DNA of 35,815 bases from Actinomycetes bacterium (lineage in GTDB: Bacteria > Actinomycetota > Actinomycetes > Propionibacteriales > Propionibacteriaceae): the NCBI GenBank assembly GCA_023458095.1, contig JAEXAS010000035.1, forward strand, positions 1 to 35,815, read 5' to 3'. The notes under the pieces were generated by a model. The model was not told the DNA's origin. It was given only the letters and a program-made list of their open reading frames with translations, and searched no databases. Below, one piece after another: positions 1-8,456 of this stretch (positions within the stretch are counted from its first letter, which is position 1; every line of letters begins with the position of its first letter). Position numbers and translations under genes: made by a program.

Positions 1-51
1 CTAAATTTGGTTTGTTTGGGCCACTTTTGGGAGCGGATCAGGGGATTGGAC

Positions 52-2214
52 TCAGGGACGCCACGCGCCTTCGTCGTCGAGGTCGATGGTTATTAGGCGC
101 TGGGTGGGCCGGGTCAGCGCCACGTAGAGCACCCGGTCGCCGCCCGGGGACTCCGCGACGATCTGGTCGGGACTGACCACGACGACCGCGTCATACTCCA
201 AGCCCTTGGCGTTCAGGGGTGAGATGAAGCTGATCCGATCGGGATTGGCGCGCACGATGGGGAGTTGAGCGTCGATCATGCTGGGCAGCCGGGAGGGAGC
301 CACGATCACGCCGATCGTGCCAGCAACCTGACCGGTGAGATCGGAGAGGACCTGTTCCAGCCGATCCGTCAGATGGGCGGCGGTGCTGCGCAGCAGCAGC
401 GGGTCGATTCCCGTGGCGCGCACGGCGTGGGGCAGATCGGCCTGTGGGAAGGTGCGCTTGACCACCTCGGCGGCCAGGGTGAACACCTCGGCGGGGCTGC
501 GGTAGTTCGTGCTCAGCCGGAATCGCCGATTCGGTGCCGTGCCAATGAGATCATCGATCGCGCGCTGTGCTTCGTCCAGGTCCGGCCAGGAACTCTGGGC
601 CGGGTCTCCCACGATGGTCCAGCTCGCTTCGGCTCCGCGGCGACGGAGCATCCGCCACTGCATGGGCGAGATGTCTTGCGCCTCATCGACCAGCACATGG
701 GCGAAAGTGTCGTAGGGATCCTCGTCGGGATCGCGTTCCCGGCGGGTGCTGAGGCGGTCGGCGGTGGTGATCACTTCGCTCATCTCGGTGCCGTCGGGCA
801 AGAAGATCAGCTCTTCAGCGGTGGTATCGACCGGAATCGGACCGAGGATGGCCATGAGCTCATCCAGCAGGGCGGTGTCGGCCACCGACCACTCCGCCTC
901 CGCGAAAGACGCCACCAAGGCTGCCTGCTCGGCGTCGTTGAACAAGCCGTCAGCGACCTGGCTCACCACCTGGGGATCGGCCAGGCGGCGCAGAACCTCC
1001 GTGGCCTCCAACACCGGCCACCAGGCGTTGCGGAACATCTGATAGGTGGCCGAGTCGGTGACGAACTCGCTGAAGACCTCGAACTCCAGGTCCTCGTGTT
1101 GGGGGTAGCGCTGGTAGAGCGCGTCCAGGACGGCGGCCTCGGCGGCGGGCAAACCAGCGTTCATGCGGTGGCGAGCAAGCACGTCTCGACGGATGCGGGC
1201 CAGTTCATTGGTGCCCAGCCGTAGCGGTTCGCCCTTCACCGTCATCAAGAGGTGCGGTTCGCCGGTCAGGGGCAGGTTGACAAGCCGCTTGAGTAACTCG
1301 ACCATGCGCAGGCTGCCCTTCACGGCGGCCGCGGGTGCGGTGTCGATGCGGGAGGCGGTCACGCCGAGCGAATCCACCGCCACGCCGCCGATGGCACGCA
1401 ACACCACCGAGTCCTCCCCCAGCGAGGGGAGCACGCGGTCGATGTAGTTCATGAACAGCCCCGACGGCCCGACCACCAGAATCCCGCCGCGCTCGAAGCG
1501 ACGCCGGTTGGAGTACAGCAGATAGGCCGCGCGGTGCAGGGCGACAACGGTCTTGCCGGTACCGGGCCCGCCTGCGATGACCGTGACGCCGCGGTAATCG
1601 GCGCGGATCGCCTCGTCCTGCTCGGCCTGGATCGTGGCCACGATGTCGCGCATCCGCGAACCGCGGGCACGCTTCAGCGCCGCCATCAAGGCACCCTCGC
1701 CGATCACCGGCAGGTCTTCGCGAGCCGCGGAGGCATCGAGGAGATCGTCCTCGATACCGATCACGATGTCGTTGCGGCAGCGCAGGACGCGGCGGCGCAC
1801 GACTTCCATGGGGTCGGAGGCTGTTGCGCGGTAGAAGGGCTCGGCTGCGCGGGCGCGCCAGTCGATGACCAGCGGCTCGAAGTCGTCATCGCGCACCCCG
1901 ATGCGTCCGATGTAACGGATCTCGCCGTCGGTGTGATCGAGGCGGCCGAACACCAGCCCTTCGTGTTCGGCATCCAGTTCGGCCAGCCGTCGGGCGGCTT
2001 GGAAGGCGAAGGCGTCGCGCTCGAACAATGCGGTGCCGTCCTCTTCGCGGACCCACGTCTGCGCATCGGAGGTATAGAGCTGTTGGCCGTGAGCGGCGAC
2101 CTTCCGAGCGGCTTTGGTGGCCTTCTTCAAATGCTTGTAGACCAAGTCGACGTGGGCTTGTTCGATGGCAAGCTCACGGTCCAGCACGCTGGGTGTCGGC
2201 ACAGCTGAGTCCAC
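52..2214 (-). CDS. helD: HelD-family RNA polymerase-associated ATPase/helicase
   Basis: The 720-residue protein is a UvrD/Rep-like superfamily 1 ATPase of the HelD/HelR type. Known members enter the channels of RNA polymerase, release stalled polymerase from DNA and can give rifampicin tolerance. An N-terminal helical arm (about residues 10-45) precedes a domain typical of HelD. Walker A GGPGTGKT is at 215-222 and the DEAQD Walker B box at 510-514, with SF1 motifs (GDPAQ, NYRSP) after it. The long region between the boxes matches the HelD-specific insertions. Translation starts at GTG (2214) behind an AGAAGGA ribosome site. A TAGACT -10-like hexamer at 2247-2252 implies a leader of about 30 nt. 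Family assignment is confident; polymerase recycling in this organism is inferred from homology. Confidence 0.9.
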   Translation of the reverse strand: MDSAVPTPSVLDRELAIEQAHVDLVYKHLKKATKAARKVAAHGQQLYTSDAQTWVREEDGTALFERDAFAFQAARRLAELDAEHEGLVFGRLDHTDGEIRYIGRIGVRDDDFEPLVIDWRARAAEPFYRATASDPMEVVRRRVLRCRNDIVIGIEDDLLDASAAREDLPVIGEGALMAALKRARGSRMRDIVATIQAEQDEAIRADYRGVTVIAGGPGTGKTVVALHRAAYLLYSNRRRFERGGILVVGPSGLFMNYIDRVLPSLGEDSVVLRAIGGVAVDSLGVTASRIDTAPAAAVKGSLRMVELLKRLVNLPLTGEPHLLMTVKGEPLRLGTNELARIRRDVLARHRMNAGLPAAEAAVLDALYQRYPQHEDLEFEVFSEFVTDSATYQMFRNAWWPVLEATEVLRRLADPQVVSQVADGLFNDAEQAALVASFAEAEWSVADTALLDELMAILGPIPVDTTAEELIFLPDGTEMSEVITTADRLSTRRERDPDEDPYDTFAHVLVDEAQDISPMQWRMLRRRGAEASWTIVGDPAQSSWPDLDEAQRAIDDLIGTAPNRRFRLSTNYRSPAEVFTLAAEVVKRTFPQADLPHAVRATGIDPLLLRSTAAHLTDRLEQVLSDLTGQVAGTIGVIVAPSRLPSMIDAQLPIVRANPDRISFISPLNAKGLEYDAVVVVSPDQIVAESPGGDRVLYVALTRPTQRLITIDLDDEGAWRP

Positions 2215-2304
2215 GGGTCGTCCTTCTGCAGGGTGCGCGACGGATTAGTCTACGCCGTTTCCGTTTGGGGAGAACAATGCCGCTCTCACTTCGGAACGGC
2301 CGAC

Positions 2305-2691
2305 TCAGCGCCCGGTGGCTGAATCCAGGCGTTTCATCCCCAAGGCGACGACGATGCCGACATGGCCGACCACGGTGTACACCAAAGCCGCCGCGCCGAT
2401 CGCAACCCAGGACGGCGCCTGGTGCAGCCCGAGCAGATCGCCCACCACGGCGATGACGATGAACGTGGCCAGGCAGCTCACCACGGTGACCCAGTCATAG
2501 CCGCGCCGGTATCCGAAGACAGCTCCGGCGCCTGCGATGATGAACGGCACCAGCATGCTGCCGAAACCGAACATGAGGCTTTGTCGATCGTTCGTCGAGA
2601 GCGGCAGCGGCAGTGTGGCCAGCAGAATCCAGATCAGGTACAGGCCCACGATTCCTGCCAGATATGGCCAACTCTTCGTGACCCGTGCCAT
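2305..2691 (-). CDS. Small four-helix membrane protein (unknown function)
   Basis: The protein has 128 residues and about four hydrophobic segments, with basic residues at both ends. It opens with a Ser-Trp-Pro-Tyr-Leu-Ala motif and carries a Gly-Tyr-Arg-Arg-Gly-Tyr-Asp-Trp loop after the second helix. Both features recur in modified form in the upstream neighbour at 2766-3161, so the two look like tandem paralogues. An AGGAGG ribosome site lies just before the ATG. It may be co-transcribed with the neighbour. I do not recognise a named family and propose no function beyond integral membrane protein. Confidence 0.7.
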   Translation of the reverse strand: MARVTKSWPYLAGIVGLYLIWILLATLPLPLSTNDRQSLMFGFGSMLVPFIIAGAGAVFGYRRGYDWVTVVSCLATFIVIAVVGDLLGLHQAPSWVAIGAAALVYTVVGHVGIVVALGMKRLDSATGR

Positions 2692-2765
2692 TGGCCAGCC
2701 TCCTGTGCTGAGTGGTCACTCGTGCAGTGACACGCTCTCATCGTGAGGCACAGTGCTGCCCGGGC

Positions 2766-3161
2766 TCAACTCCGCGTTGCGCTCAGCACTCTGGCCAGGG
2801 CGCGCAAACCGGCTCCGCACAACATGCCCAGGGCGACCGCGACGATTCCCAGCAGCACTGTGTACGGCGGCCAGGGAAGCCGAAACGGCGTCTCGGTCTC
2901 GCCGAGGGCGGTCACGATGAGCATTCCCAGCGAGGGTGGGATCGCCATCATGGTGATCGCGGTACGCCAATCCCGGCCGCGCAGCCAGCCCAGGACGATA
3001 GCGATCGCCAATAGCAGGCACGGCAGAATGGCGGTGTTGAGGACGGTCAGGGTCGGTGCTGGTACCGGAATCGAATGAATGGCATACAGCCAGCTGATGG
3101 TGGTTGCCGCTGTGAGGGCAAGATACGGCCAGCCACCGGAGGTGCGGGCGGGGGCGGGCAT
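2766..3161 (-). CDS. Small membrane protein, paralogue of the downstream gene
   Basis: The protein has 131 residues with four predicted membrane segments. It shares the Trp-Pro-Tyr-Leu-Ala start region and a Gly-Trp-Leu-Arg-Gly-Arg-Asp-Trp loop with the 128-residue protein downstream, which supports a local duplication. The ATG at 3161 is preceded by GAGGAG. The gene is divergent from infA and about 150 bp from it, so the intergenic region should hold promoters for both. Function is unknown. Confidence 0.7.
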   Translation of the reverse strand: MPAPARTSGGWPYLALTAATTISWLYAIHSIPVPAPTLTVLNTAILPCLLLAIAIVLGWLRGRDWRTAITMMAIPPSLGMLIVTALGETETPFRLPWPPYTVLLGIVAVALGMLCGAGLRALARVLSATRS

Positions 3162-3244
3162 CAGGATCTCCTCAGCTTAGAGAACGATGTTCGCATTCTA
3201 ACGGCTTTTTTCGATTTGGGGGCATCCGGTCCGGTGGCGTACCC

Positions 3245-3272
3245 TTGACCCTTGCACGACCCGTGCTTTACG
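3245..3272 (+). promoter_or_regulatory. Candidate promoter for the infA operon
   Basis: TTGACC at 3245-3250 and a TTTACG-like hexamer at 3267-3272 are 16 nt apart, upstream of infA. The -35 box is good and the -10 box is weak. This is a sequence match only. Confidence 0.35.
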
Positions 3273-3308
3273 GCGCGTGCGCCCACATACGTCCAGCGAT
3301 AGGGAGTA

Positions 3309-3530
3309 ATGGCGAAGAAGGAAGGCGCCCTCGAAATGGAGGGGACGGTCGTCGAAGCACTGCCGAATGCGATGTTCCGAGTGGAGCTTCCCAACGGCCA
3401 CAAGGTGCTCGCGACGATCAGTGGCAAGATGCGGCAGCACTACATCCGTATCATTCCGGCCGACCGTGTCGTCGTTGAGCTTTCTCCCTATGACCTGAGT
3501 CGTGGACGCATCGTCTTCCGGCACCGGTAA
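3309..3530 (+). CDS. infA: Translation initiation factor IF-1
   Basis: The protein has 73 residues, the usual IF-1 length, and is a single OB-fold that binds the ribosomal A site during initiation in the cytoplasm. The sequence matches the family along its whole length, including the N-terminal MAKKEGALEMEG and the RGRIVFR end. AGGGAG lies just before the ATG. It opens the ribosomal-protein/rpoA cluster here, as in most actinobacteria, and an upstream promoter is likely because the gene to the left is divergent. Confidence 0.98.
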   Translation: MAKKEGALEMEGTVVEALPNAMFRVELPNGHKVLATISGKMRQHYIRIIPADRVVVELSPYDLSRGRIVFRHR

Positions 3531-3610
3531 GCAAGACCCCGCAAGAATCCACCACCAGTCCGAGCTTCAGGGATACCCCTGTGCTCGGCGATGAGTCAGA
3601 AAGTTGCTCG

Positions 3611-3724
3611 ATGAAGGTTCAGCCGAGCGTCAAGAAGATGTGCGACAAGTGCAAGGTCATCCGCCGGCACGGTCGCGTGATGGTGATCTGCGAAAACCCG
3701 CGCCACAAGCAGCGTCAGGGCTGA
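3611..3724 (+). CDS. rpmJ: 50S ribosomal protein L36
   Basis: This small gene encodes 37 residues, the standard L36 length. It has a zinc-ribbon pattern with Cys11, Cys14, Cys27 and His32, so it is the zinc-binding (C+) form. It lies 80 bp after infA and is followed by an unusually long 246-bp gap before rpsM. The ribosome-binding site is weak. Confidence 0.97.
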   Translation: MKVQPSVKKMCDKCKVIRRHGRVMVICENPRHKQRQG

Positions 3725-3970
3725 GCTTCGGCTCAACCAGGCTCCGCCTGTCCTCAGTCCGGCAACGGACCGAAGCGGGACGCGGAACACCGGTCTTCGG
3801 ACCAGCACAACTGAATATCTCCACAACGTGATCGCAACGCTGGGTGGTTCGCCGCTCAGTGACCACCTCCGGACGAAGGCCGGGGCCCACGCACCAGCGA
3901 GGGGACGCATCACGCCAGACACCTTCGCGGATCGGGAAACCGGTTCGAAAACCCGAAAGGTAACTGCCTG
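3725..3970 (+). other. Intergenic region inside the ribosomal operon
   Basis: This 246-bp stretch between rpmJ and rpsM has no convincing ORF. It contains several short GC-rich inverted segments and an A-rich end (GAAAACCCGAAAGG) that supplies the rpsM ribosome site. A leader with regulatory structure or an internal promoter is possible, but I cannot demonstrate either from the sequence. Confidence 0.4.
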
Positions 3971-4345
3971 ATGGCACGCCTCATTGGGGTCGATCTGCCA
4001 CGCGAGAAGCGCGTCGAGATCGCCCTGACCTATGTATTCGGCATCGGCCGTACTCGAGCCAAGGAGACCTTGGCCGCCACCGGAATCAGTGGCGACATCC
4101 GTGTTCACCAACTCACCGACGAGCAACTCGTTGCGCTTCGCGATCACATCGAGGCGAACTACGAGACCGAGGGCGACCTGCGCCGCAGCGTTGCCGCCGA
4201 CATTCGTCGCAAGATCGAGATCGGCTCCTACCAGGGTCGTCGACATCGCCAGGGCCTGCCGGTCCGGGGCCAGCGAACCCGTACCAACGCCCGCACCCGC
4301 AAGGGCAAGAAGAAGGCCGTCGCGGGCAAGAAGAAGGCCCGCTGA
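3971..4345 (+). CDS. rpsM: 30S ribosomal protein S13
   Basis: The 124-residue protein matches S13 along its length. It has the N-terminal ARLIGVDLPREKRVEIALTY-type start, the helix-two-turn-helix core and the conserved RGQRTRTNARTRKG segment, followed by a very basic Lys/Ala tail. S13 sits in the head of the 30S subunit and contacts P-site tRNA and the L5 bridge. GAAAGG precedes the ATG by about 9 nt. It is followed by rpsK in the standard alpha-operon order. Confidence 0.98.
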   Translation: MARLIGVDLPREKRVEIALTYVFGIGRTRAKETLAATGISGDIRVHQLTDEQLVALRDHIEANYETEGDLRRSVAADIRRKIEIGSYQGRRHRQGLPVRGQRTRTNARTRKGKKKAVAGKKKAR

Positions 4346-4385
4346 TAGCGGCCCGGTGAGCACGAGATAACCAGGAGACACTGAA

Positions 4386-4790
4386 TTGGCTACTGCAGGC
4401 CGTTCGACCGCCAAGACCAAGGTGCGTCGTAAAGAGAAGAAGAACATTGTCGCCGGACAGGCGCACATCAAGAGCACGTTCAACAACACGATCATCACGA
4501 TCACCGATCCCACCGGCGCGGTGATTTCATGGGCCTCCGCCGGCACTGTCGGTTTCAAGGGTTCGCGCAAGTCCACCCCGTTCGCCGCGCAGATGGCCGC
4601 TGAGGCTGCCGGACGCCGCGCCATGGATCATGGCATGAAGCGGGTGGATGTCTTCGTCAAGGGTCCCGGCTCCGGCCGTGAGACCGCCATCCGTTCGCTG
4701 GGTGCGGTGGGTCTGGAGATCGGTCCGATCTCCGATGTGACCCCGGTGCCCCACAACGGTTGCCGTCCGCCGAAGCGCCGTCGCGTCTAA
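4386..4790 (+). CDS. rpsK: 30S ribosomal protein S11
   Basis: The 134-residue protein is a typical S11 of the 30S platform, with an actinobacterial N-terminal extension, the HIKSTFNNTIITITD core and the PHNGCRPPKRRRV C-terminus. The best start is TTG at 4386, since AGGAGA lies 7 nt upstream and the reading frame gives the expected MATAGRS-type N-terminus. A TTG start on an essential ribosomal gene is slightly unusual and may tune expression. Confidence 0.97.
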   Translation: MATAGRSTAKTKVRRKEKKNIVAGQAHIKSTFNNTIITITDPTGAVISWASAGTVGFKGSRKSTPFAAQMAAEAAGRRAMDHGMKRVDVFVKGPGSGRETAIRSLGAVGLEIGPISDVTPVPHNGCRPPKRRRV

Positions 4791-4815
4791 GCCCTGAGTC
4801 GAAGGAGATTAAGCC

Positions 4816-5421
4816 ATGGCCCGTTACACCGGACCCATTACCAAGAAGTCCCGCCGGCTCGGCACCGACCTGGTGGGCAATGACAAGGCTTTCGAGCATC
4901 GCCCCTACCCGCCCGGCATGCATGGCCGCGGTCGGACCAAGGAGAGCGAGTACCTGCTGCAGCTCAAGGAGAAGCAGAAGGCTCGTTACGCCTACGGCGT
5001 GTTGGAGAAGCAGTTCCGCCGCTACTACGAAGAGGCCAACCGGACCTCCGGCAAGACCGGTGACAACCTGCTGGTCATCCTGGAGTCCCGCCTGGATAAC
5101 GTCATCTACCGGGCAGGTTTCGCCTCCACCCGGCGTCAGGCTCGCCAGCTTGTCGTGCACGGTCACTTCACCGTCAACGGCAAGAAGGTCAATGTGCCCA
5201 GCTTCCGGGTCAGCGCCTACGACATCATTGATGTCAAGGAGAAGTCCAAGGAACTGACCCCGCTGGTGATCGCTCGGGAGACTTTCGACGATCAGACCGT
5301 TCCCGGGTGGTTGACCTCGCGTCCGACCGCTGGGCGGATTCTGGTGCATCAGTTGCCGGTTCGCGAGCAGATCGTCATCGACGTCAACGAACAGCTGATC
5401 GTCGAGCTCTACTCCAAGTAA
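4816..5421 (+). CDS. rpsD: 30S ribosomal protein S4
   Basis: The 201-residue protein contains the S4 N-terminal domain and an S4 RNA-binding domain around residues 92-155. The N-terminal region lacks the four zinc-binding cysteines, so it is the zinc-free (C-) form. S4 is a primary 16S rRNA-binding protein and in many bacteria represses its own operon; whether it does so here is not visible. AAGGAG lies 8-9 nt before the ATG. Confidence 0.98.
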   Translation: MARYTGPITKKSRRLGTDLVGNDKAFEHRPYPPGMHGRGRTKESEYLLQLKEKQKARYAYGVLEKQFRRYYEEANRTSGKTGDNLLVILESRLDNVIYRAGFASTRRQARQLVVHGHFTVNGKKVNVPSFRVSAYDIIDVKEKSKELTPLVIARETFDDQTVPGWLTSRPTAGRILVHQLPVREQIVIDVNEQLIVELYSK

Positions 5422-5439
5422 TCCTCCTGTTCGACGAAG

Positions 5440-5473
5440 CCCTGAGCCTGACGACCCTTCGGCAGGCTCAGGG
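5440..5473. repeat. Inverted REP-like element between rpsD and rpoA
   Basis: CCCTGAGCCTG (5440-5450) and its exact reverse complement (5463-5473) form an 11-bp stem with a 12-nt loop. The element belongs to the CCCTGAGCCTGTCGAAGGG family seen again at 17852-17940, 20176-20194 and 20225-20243. It sits inside an operon of essential genes, where it could form an RNA stem that modulates read-through or mRNA decay. Confidence 0.75.
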
Positions 5474-5608
5474 TTCGGACTCGGCAGGACCACCGAACCG
5501 ATTCGGCAGACTCCGGCAACGGGTCAGCCAACCACAACTTCATTCGCCGGTCACCGCGACCGGCAGCACTGATCGCCGTCAAATGGTGGGCGGCGGAAAG
5601 GAACAGAA

Positions 5609-6613
5609 ATGCTCATCGCACAGCGCCCGATCCTGAGTGAGGAGGTCGTTGACGATTACCGCTCGCGGTTCGTCATCGAGCCCCTGGAGCCCGGTTTCGG
5701 CTACACCCTGGGTAACTCGCTGCGTCGCACCCTGCTGTCGTCCATTCCGGGCGCCTCGGTGACCAGCATCAAGATCGAGGGCAACCAGCATGAGTTCTCG
5801 ACCGTGCCTGGCGTGGTCGAGGACGTCACCGAAATCGTTCTGAACCTGAAGGGCCTGGTGCTCTCCAGCGAGGAGGACGAGCCGGTGGTCATGTACCTGC
5901 GCAAGACCGGCGCCGGCGCGGTCACCGCTGCCGACATCGCGCCGCCAGCCGGGGTCGAGATTCACAACCCCGAGCTGCACATCGCCACCTTGAACGACGA
6001 TGGTCGTATCGAGATGGAACTGATCGTCGAGCGTGGCCGCGGCTATGTGTCGGCCGTGCAGAACAAGAACCCCGATGCCGAGATCGGCCGGATCCCGGTG
6101 GATTCGATCTACTCGCCGGTGCTGAAGGTCACCTACAAGGTGGAGGCCACCCGCGTCGAGCAGCGCACCGACTTCGACAAGCTGATCGTGGACGTGGAGA
6201 CCAAGCGGTCGGTCACCCCGCGTGACGCGATGGCCTCGGCGGGCAAGACCCTGGTCGAGCTGTTCGGCCTGGCGCGTGAGCTCAATGCCGATGCCGAGGG
6301 CATCGAGATCGGCCCGTCCCCGGTGGACGAGCAACTGGCCGCCGACCTGGCGCTGCCGGTGGAGGACCTCAAGCTGACCCAGCGCAGTTACAACTGCCTG
6401 AAGCGCGAAGGTATCCACACTGTCAGCGAACTGGTCTCCCGGACCGAGCAGGACCTGCTGGACATCCGCAACTTCGGCTCCAAGTCGATCGAGGAAGTCA
6501 AGCTCCGCCTGCAGGAGATGGGCCTGGCCCTGAAGGACAGTTCCCCGCGGTTCGACCCGCTGGGCGCACTGGCGGACTACGACAGTGACGTCGACTACGA
6601 CGGCACGTACTGA
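5609..6613 (+). CDS. rpoA: DNA-directed RNA polymerase subunit alpha
   Basis: The 334-residue protein has the complete alpha N-terminal dimerisation domain (about 1-230, with the GYTLGNSLRRTLLSSIPG signature) and the C-terminal domain (about 250-315) with the helix-hairpin-helix that contacts UP elements and activators. The acidic tail is typical of actinobacteria. Start ATG 5609 follows GGAAAGGAACAG. The 187-bp gap from rpsD holds a REP-like hairpin. Confidence 0.98.
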   Translation: MLIAQRPILSEEVVDDYRSRFVIEPLEPGFGYTLGNSLRRTLLSSIPGASVTSIKIEGNQHEFSTVPGVVEDVTEIVLNLKGLVLSSEEDEPVVMYLRKTGAGAVTAADIAPPAGVEIHNPELHIATLNDDGRIEMELIVERGRGYVSAVQNKNPDAEIGRIPVDSIYSPVLKVTYKVEATRVEQRTDFDKLIVDVETKRSVTPRDAMASAGKTLVELFGLARELNADAEGIEIGPSPVDEQLAADLALPVEDLKLTQRSYNCLKREGIHTVSELVSRTEQDLLDIRNFGSKSIEEVKLRLQEMGLALKDSSPRFDPLGALADYDSDVDYDGTY

Positions 6614-6630
6614 TCAGGAGAACGTGAACC

Positions 6631-7197
6631 ATGCCCAAGCCCACTAAGGGCCCCCGCTTCGGCGGTAGCCCTGCTCACCAGCGCATCATCCTGGCGAATC
6701 TGGCCACGCAGTTGTTCCAGCACGGCAAGATCACGACCACCGAGGCCAAGGCCAAGCGCCTGCAGCCGCTGGCGGATCGCTTGATCAGCAAGGCCAAGCG
6801 CGGCGATCTGCACAACCGTCGTCAGGTGCTGCAGACCGTCACCGACCAGTCCGTGGTCCGGACCCTGTTCAACGACATCGCCCCGGCTGTTGCCGAGCGC
6901 GAGGGTGGCTACACCCGGATCACCAAGATCGGGCCGCGCAAGGGCGACAACGCCCCGATGGCTGTGATCGAGGTCATCACCGAGTCGGTCGAGGACTCCC
7001 GCAAGGCCAAGGCCAAGGGCGCCGGCAAGCCGGCCGCCAAGAAGGCCCCGGCCAAGAAGGCTCCCGCCAAGAAGGCCGAAGAGGTCGTCGAAGAGGCAGT
7101 CGCCGAGGAGGTCGAGGAGACCCCCGTCGTCGAGGAAGCTGTCGAAGCTGAGGTGGCTGAGGCCCCCGAGGCCGAGGCTGACGCCGAAAAGGCCTGA
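6631..7197 (+). CDS. rplQ: 50S ribosomal protein L17 with C-terminal extension
   Basis: Residues 1 to about 118 are a standard L17 (PTKGPRFGGSPAHQRIIL start, TKIGPRKGDNAPMAVIE end). The remaining 70 or so residues are a low-complexity tail of AKKAPAKK repeats followed by a Glu/Val/Ala-rich stretch, as often seen in actinobacterial L17. L17 is a core 50S protein near the exit tunnel. It is the last gene of the operon, as the terminator directly after it confirms. Confidence 0.97.
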   Translation: MPKPTKGPRFGGSPAHQRIILANLATQLFQHGKITTTEAKAKRLQPLADRLISKAKRGDLHNRRQVLQTVTDQSVVRTLFNDIAPAVAEREGGYTRITKIGPRKGDNAPMAVIEVITESVEDSRKAKAKGAGKPAAKKAPAKKAPAKKAEEVVEEAVAEEVEETPVVEEAVEAEVAEAPEAEADAEKA

Positions 7198-7215
7198 ACC
7201 AGCACGTCACCTGTT

Positions 7216-7251
7216 GAACTGCCCGTCTCCGGTTATGGAGGCGGGCAGTTC
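7216..7251 (+). terminator. Rho-independent terminator of the rplQ operon
   Basis: A stem with 15-nt arms (GAACTGCCCGTCTCC and its near reverse complement, one G-U wobble) closes a small loop 18 bp after the rplQ stop. The downstream sequence TTCGTTCCGG is only partly T-rich, but stem strength and position are convincing. Confidence 0.85.
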
Positions 7252-7259
7252 TTCGTTCC

Positions 7260-7372
7260 GGTTGGGGAGCGAACGACTCTCCACACCGGCTGGTTGAGGA
7301 GCGAACGACTCTCCACACCGGCTGGTTGAGGAGCGAACGACTCTCCACACCGGCTGGTTGAGGAGCGAACGA
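7260..7372. repeat. 32-bp direct tandem repeat, 3.5 copies
   Basis: The unit begins GGTTGAGGAGCGAACGACTC and ends with CCACACCGGCT. Copies lie at 7260-7291 (one substitution), 7292-7323, 7324-7355 and partially at 7356-7372, where the sequence runs into a different palindromic repeat. The copies are almost identical, so expansion was recent. No spacers separate them. Confidence 0.9.
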
Positions 7373-7510
7373 AGTGAGCGTCTCGAAACCACTGCGCACC
7401 AGTCCATAGACCGGCGCACCAGGTTTCGAGACGGACGCTGCGTGTCCTCCTCAGCCAGCGGGGGGAAGGTGGGTGGGTTTCGAGACGGACGTTGCGCGTC
7501 CTCCTCAACC
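7356..7510. repeat. Cluster of GGTTGAGGAGCG...CGTCTCGAAACC repeats
   Basis: One element at 7356-7390 runs from GGTTGAGGAGCG to GCGTCTCGAAACC. Two inverted copies lie at 7422-7456 and 7476-7510, reading GGTTTCGAGACG to CTCCTCAACC/CTCCTCAGCC. They resemble a short dispersed repeat common in actinobacterial intergenic regions. Opposite copies could pair as a large stem. No ORF here is convincing. Confidence 0.75.
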
Positions 7511-7538
7511 AGCGGGGAAGTATGGGCCTTCTATGCGA

Positions 7539-7579
7539 TTGGCCCCGGCAGCTACGGGGGAGTGAGCTGCCGGGGCCAA
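7539..7579 (-). terminator. Terminator after the shorter Rpf gene
   Basis: Perfect 15-bp arms (TTGGCCCCGGCAGCT and its reverse complement) around an 11-nt loop sit 24 bp past the stop of the minus-strand gene. There is no strong T run, so it may work in both directions or act as a barrier to transcription from the repeat side. Confidence 0.75.
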
Positions 7580-7602
7580 CTGTGGGGGTGGTGGGGGGAG
7601 GC

Positions 7603-8355
7603 TTAGGCGCAACCCCAGGGGCGGGTGCCCATCTTGGCGTAGAGCCGGTTCGCGACTGTGATCTGCTCGGCCTTGGTTGCAAGGTGCGGTAGTGAGGCGA
7701 AATCACGGCCGCCAGCACCACGCCAGGACGCCGCAGCGAACTGGAGGCCGCCGTAGTAGCCGTTTCCCGTATTGATGTGCCAGTTGCCGCCGGATTCGCA
7801 GCGAGCAATGCGGTTCCACATGCTCATGCGGGCGATGTTGAGTTTCGGGCCCTTGGTGCCGAGCAGGATGACGCGGGTGCCGCTGGGGGCGACCGTGACG
7901 ACTCGCTTGATCCGAACCTTCTTGGCGACCTTGCCGTTGACCCGCACGATTCGGTAGGTGTCCTTGGCTTTGCCAGCCTTGCCAGGCGCGAGAACCTTGG
8001 TCAGACCCCGGCGAAGCTTCGCGCTCTTGCGTACGACGGTGTGATACACGGTGGTGCTGATCGTCGCGGTGCGAACCCGAACCCGCTTCACCACGACCTT
8101 GGTGCCGGACTTGAGCCGCGTCGTGAGCGAGGGCTTCACGCCGTCATAGGTGCCCAACTTGATGTGGCGCTGGGCGAGCAGATCGGCCACGGTGAGCGCG
8201 TTGGTGCGGACATGCTTGGTCTTACCCGTTCCGACCTTGATGGAGATCGAATGGGAGTGTGATGCCTTGGCGTAGGACGCTGCGGTCGCGGTGACGTCGG
8301 CACTCGCAACCAAGAGGGCCAGGGCAAGCATGACGCTGGCGATGATCTTCTTCAT
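7603..8355 (-). CDS. Secreted RpfB-like resuscitation-promoting factor (short form)
   Basis: The 250-residue pre-protein begins with a signal peptide (MKKIIASVMLALALLVASA). One DUF348 domain (about 36-78), a G5 domain (about 93-167) and a C-terminal transglycosylase-like Rpf domain (about 176-250) follow. The Rpf domain carries RCESGGNW with the catalytic Glu187 and the paired cysteines Cys186 and Cys249. Rpf proteins cleave peptidoglycan glycan strands outside the cell and promote growth or resuscitation. It lies 101 bp after a longer paralogue. The region between is very basic, which fits binding to acidic wall polymers. AAGGAAACC precedes the ATG. Confidence 0.92.
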   Translation of the reverse strand: MKKIIASVMLALALLVASADVTATAASYAKASHSHSISIKVGTGKTKHVRTNALTVADLLAQRHIKLGTYDGVKPSLTTRLKSGTKVVVKRVRVRTATISTTVYHTVVRKSAKLRRGLTKVLAPGKAGKAKDTYRIVRVNGKVAKKVRIKRVVTVAPSGTRVILLGTKGPKLNIARMSMWNRIARCESGGNWHINTGNGYYGGLQFAAASWRGAGGRDFASLPHLATKAEQITVANRLYAKMGTRPWGCA

Positions 8356-8456
8356 GGTTTCCTTGGGGGGTCAGGCGTCGGCTGAGTGCCGATGGGCGGC
8401 GTTCAGCAGTTCTTGGGGGTGACGCGGGGCTGGATTTAGTTGGCGAGACCTGGGAT

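Noticed and set aside
265..1224. 319-codon plus-strand ORF antisense to helD
   Set aside because: It is an open antisense frame typical of high-GC DNA. The minus strand encodes a full HelD protein with all motifs.
7260..7510. Possible CRISPR array
   Set aside because: The 32-bp repeats are contiguous with no spacers, and no cas gene is nearby.
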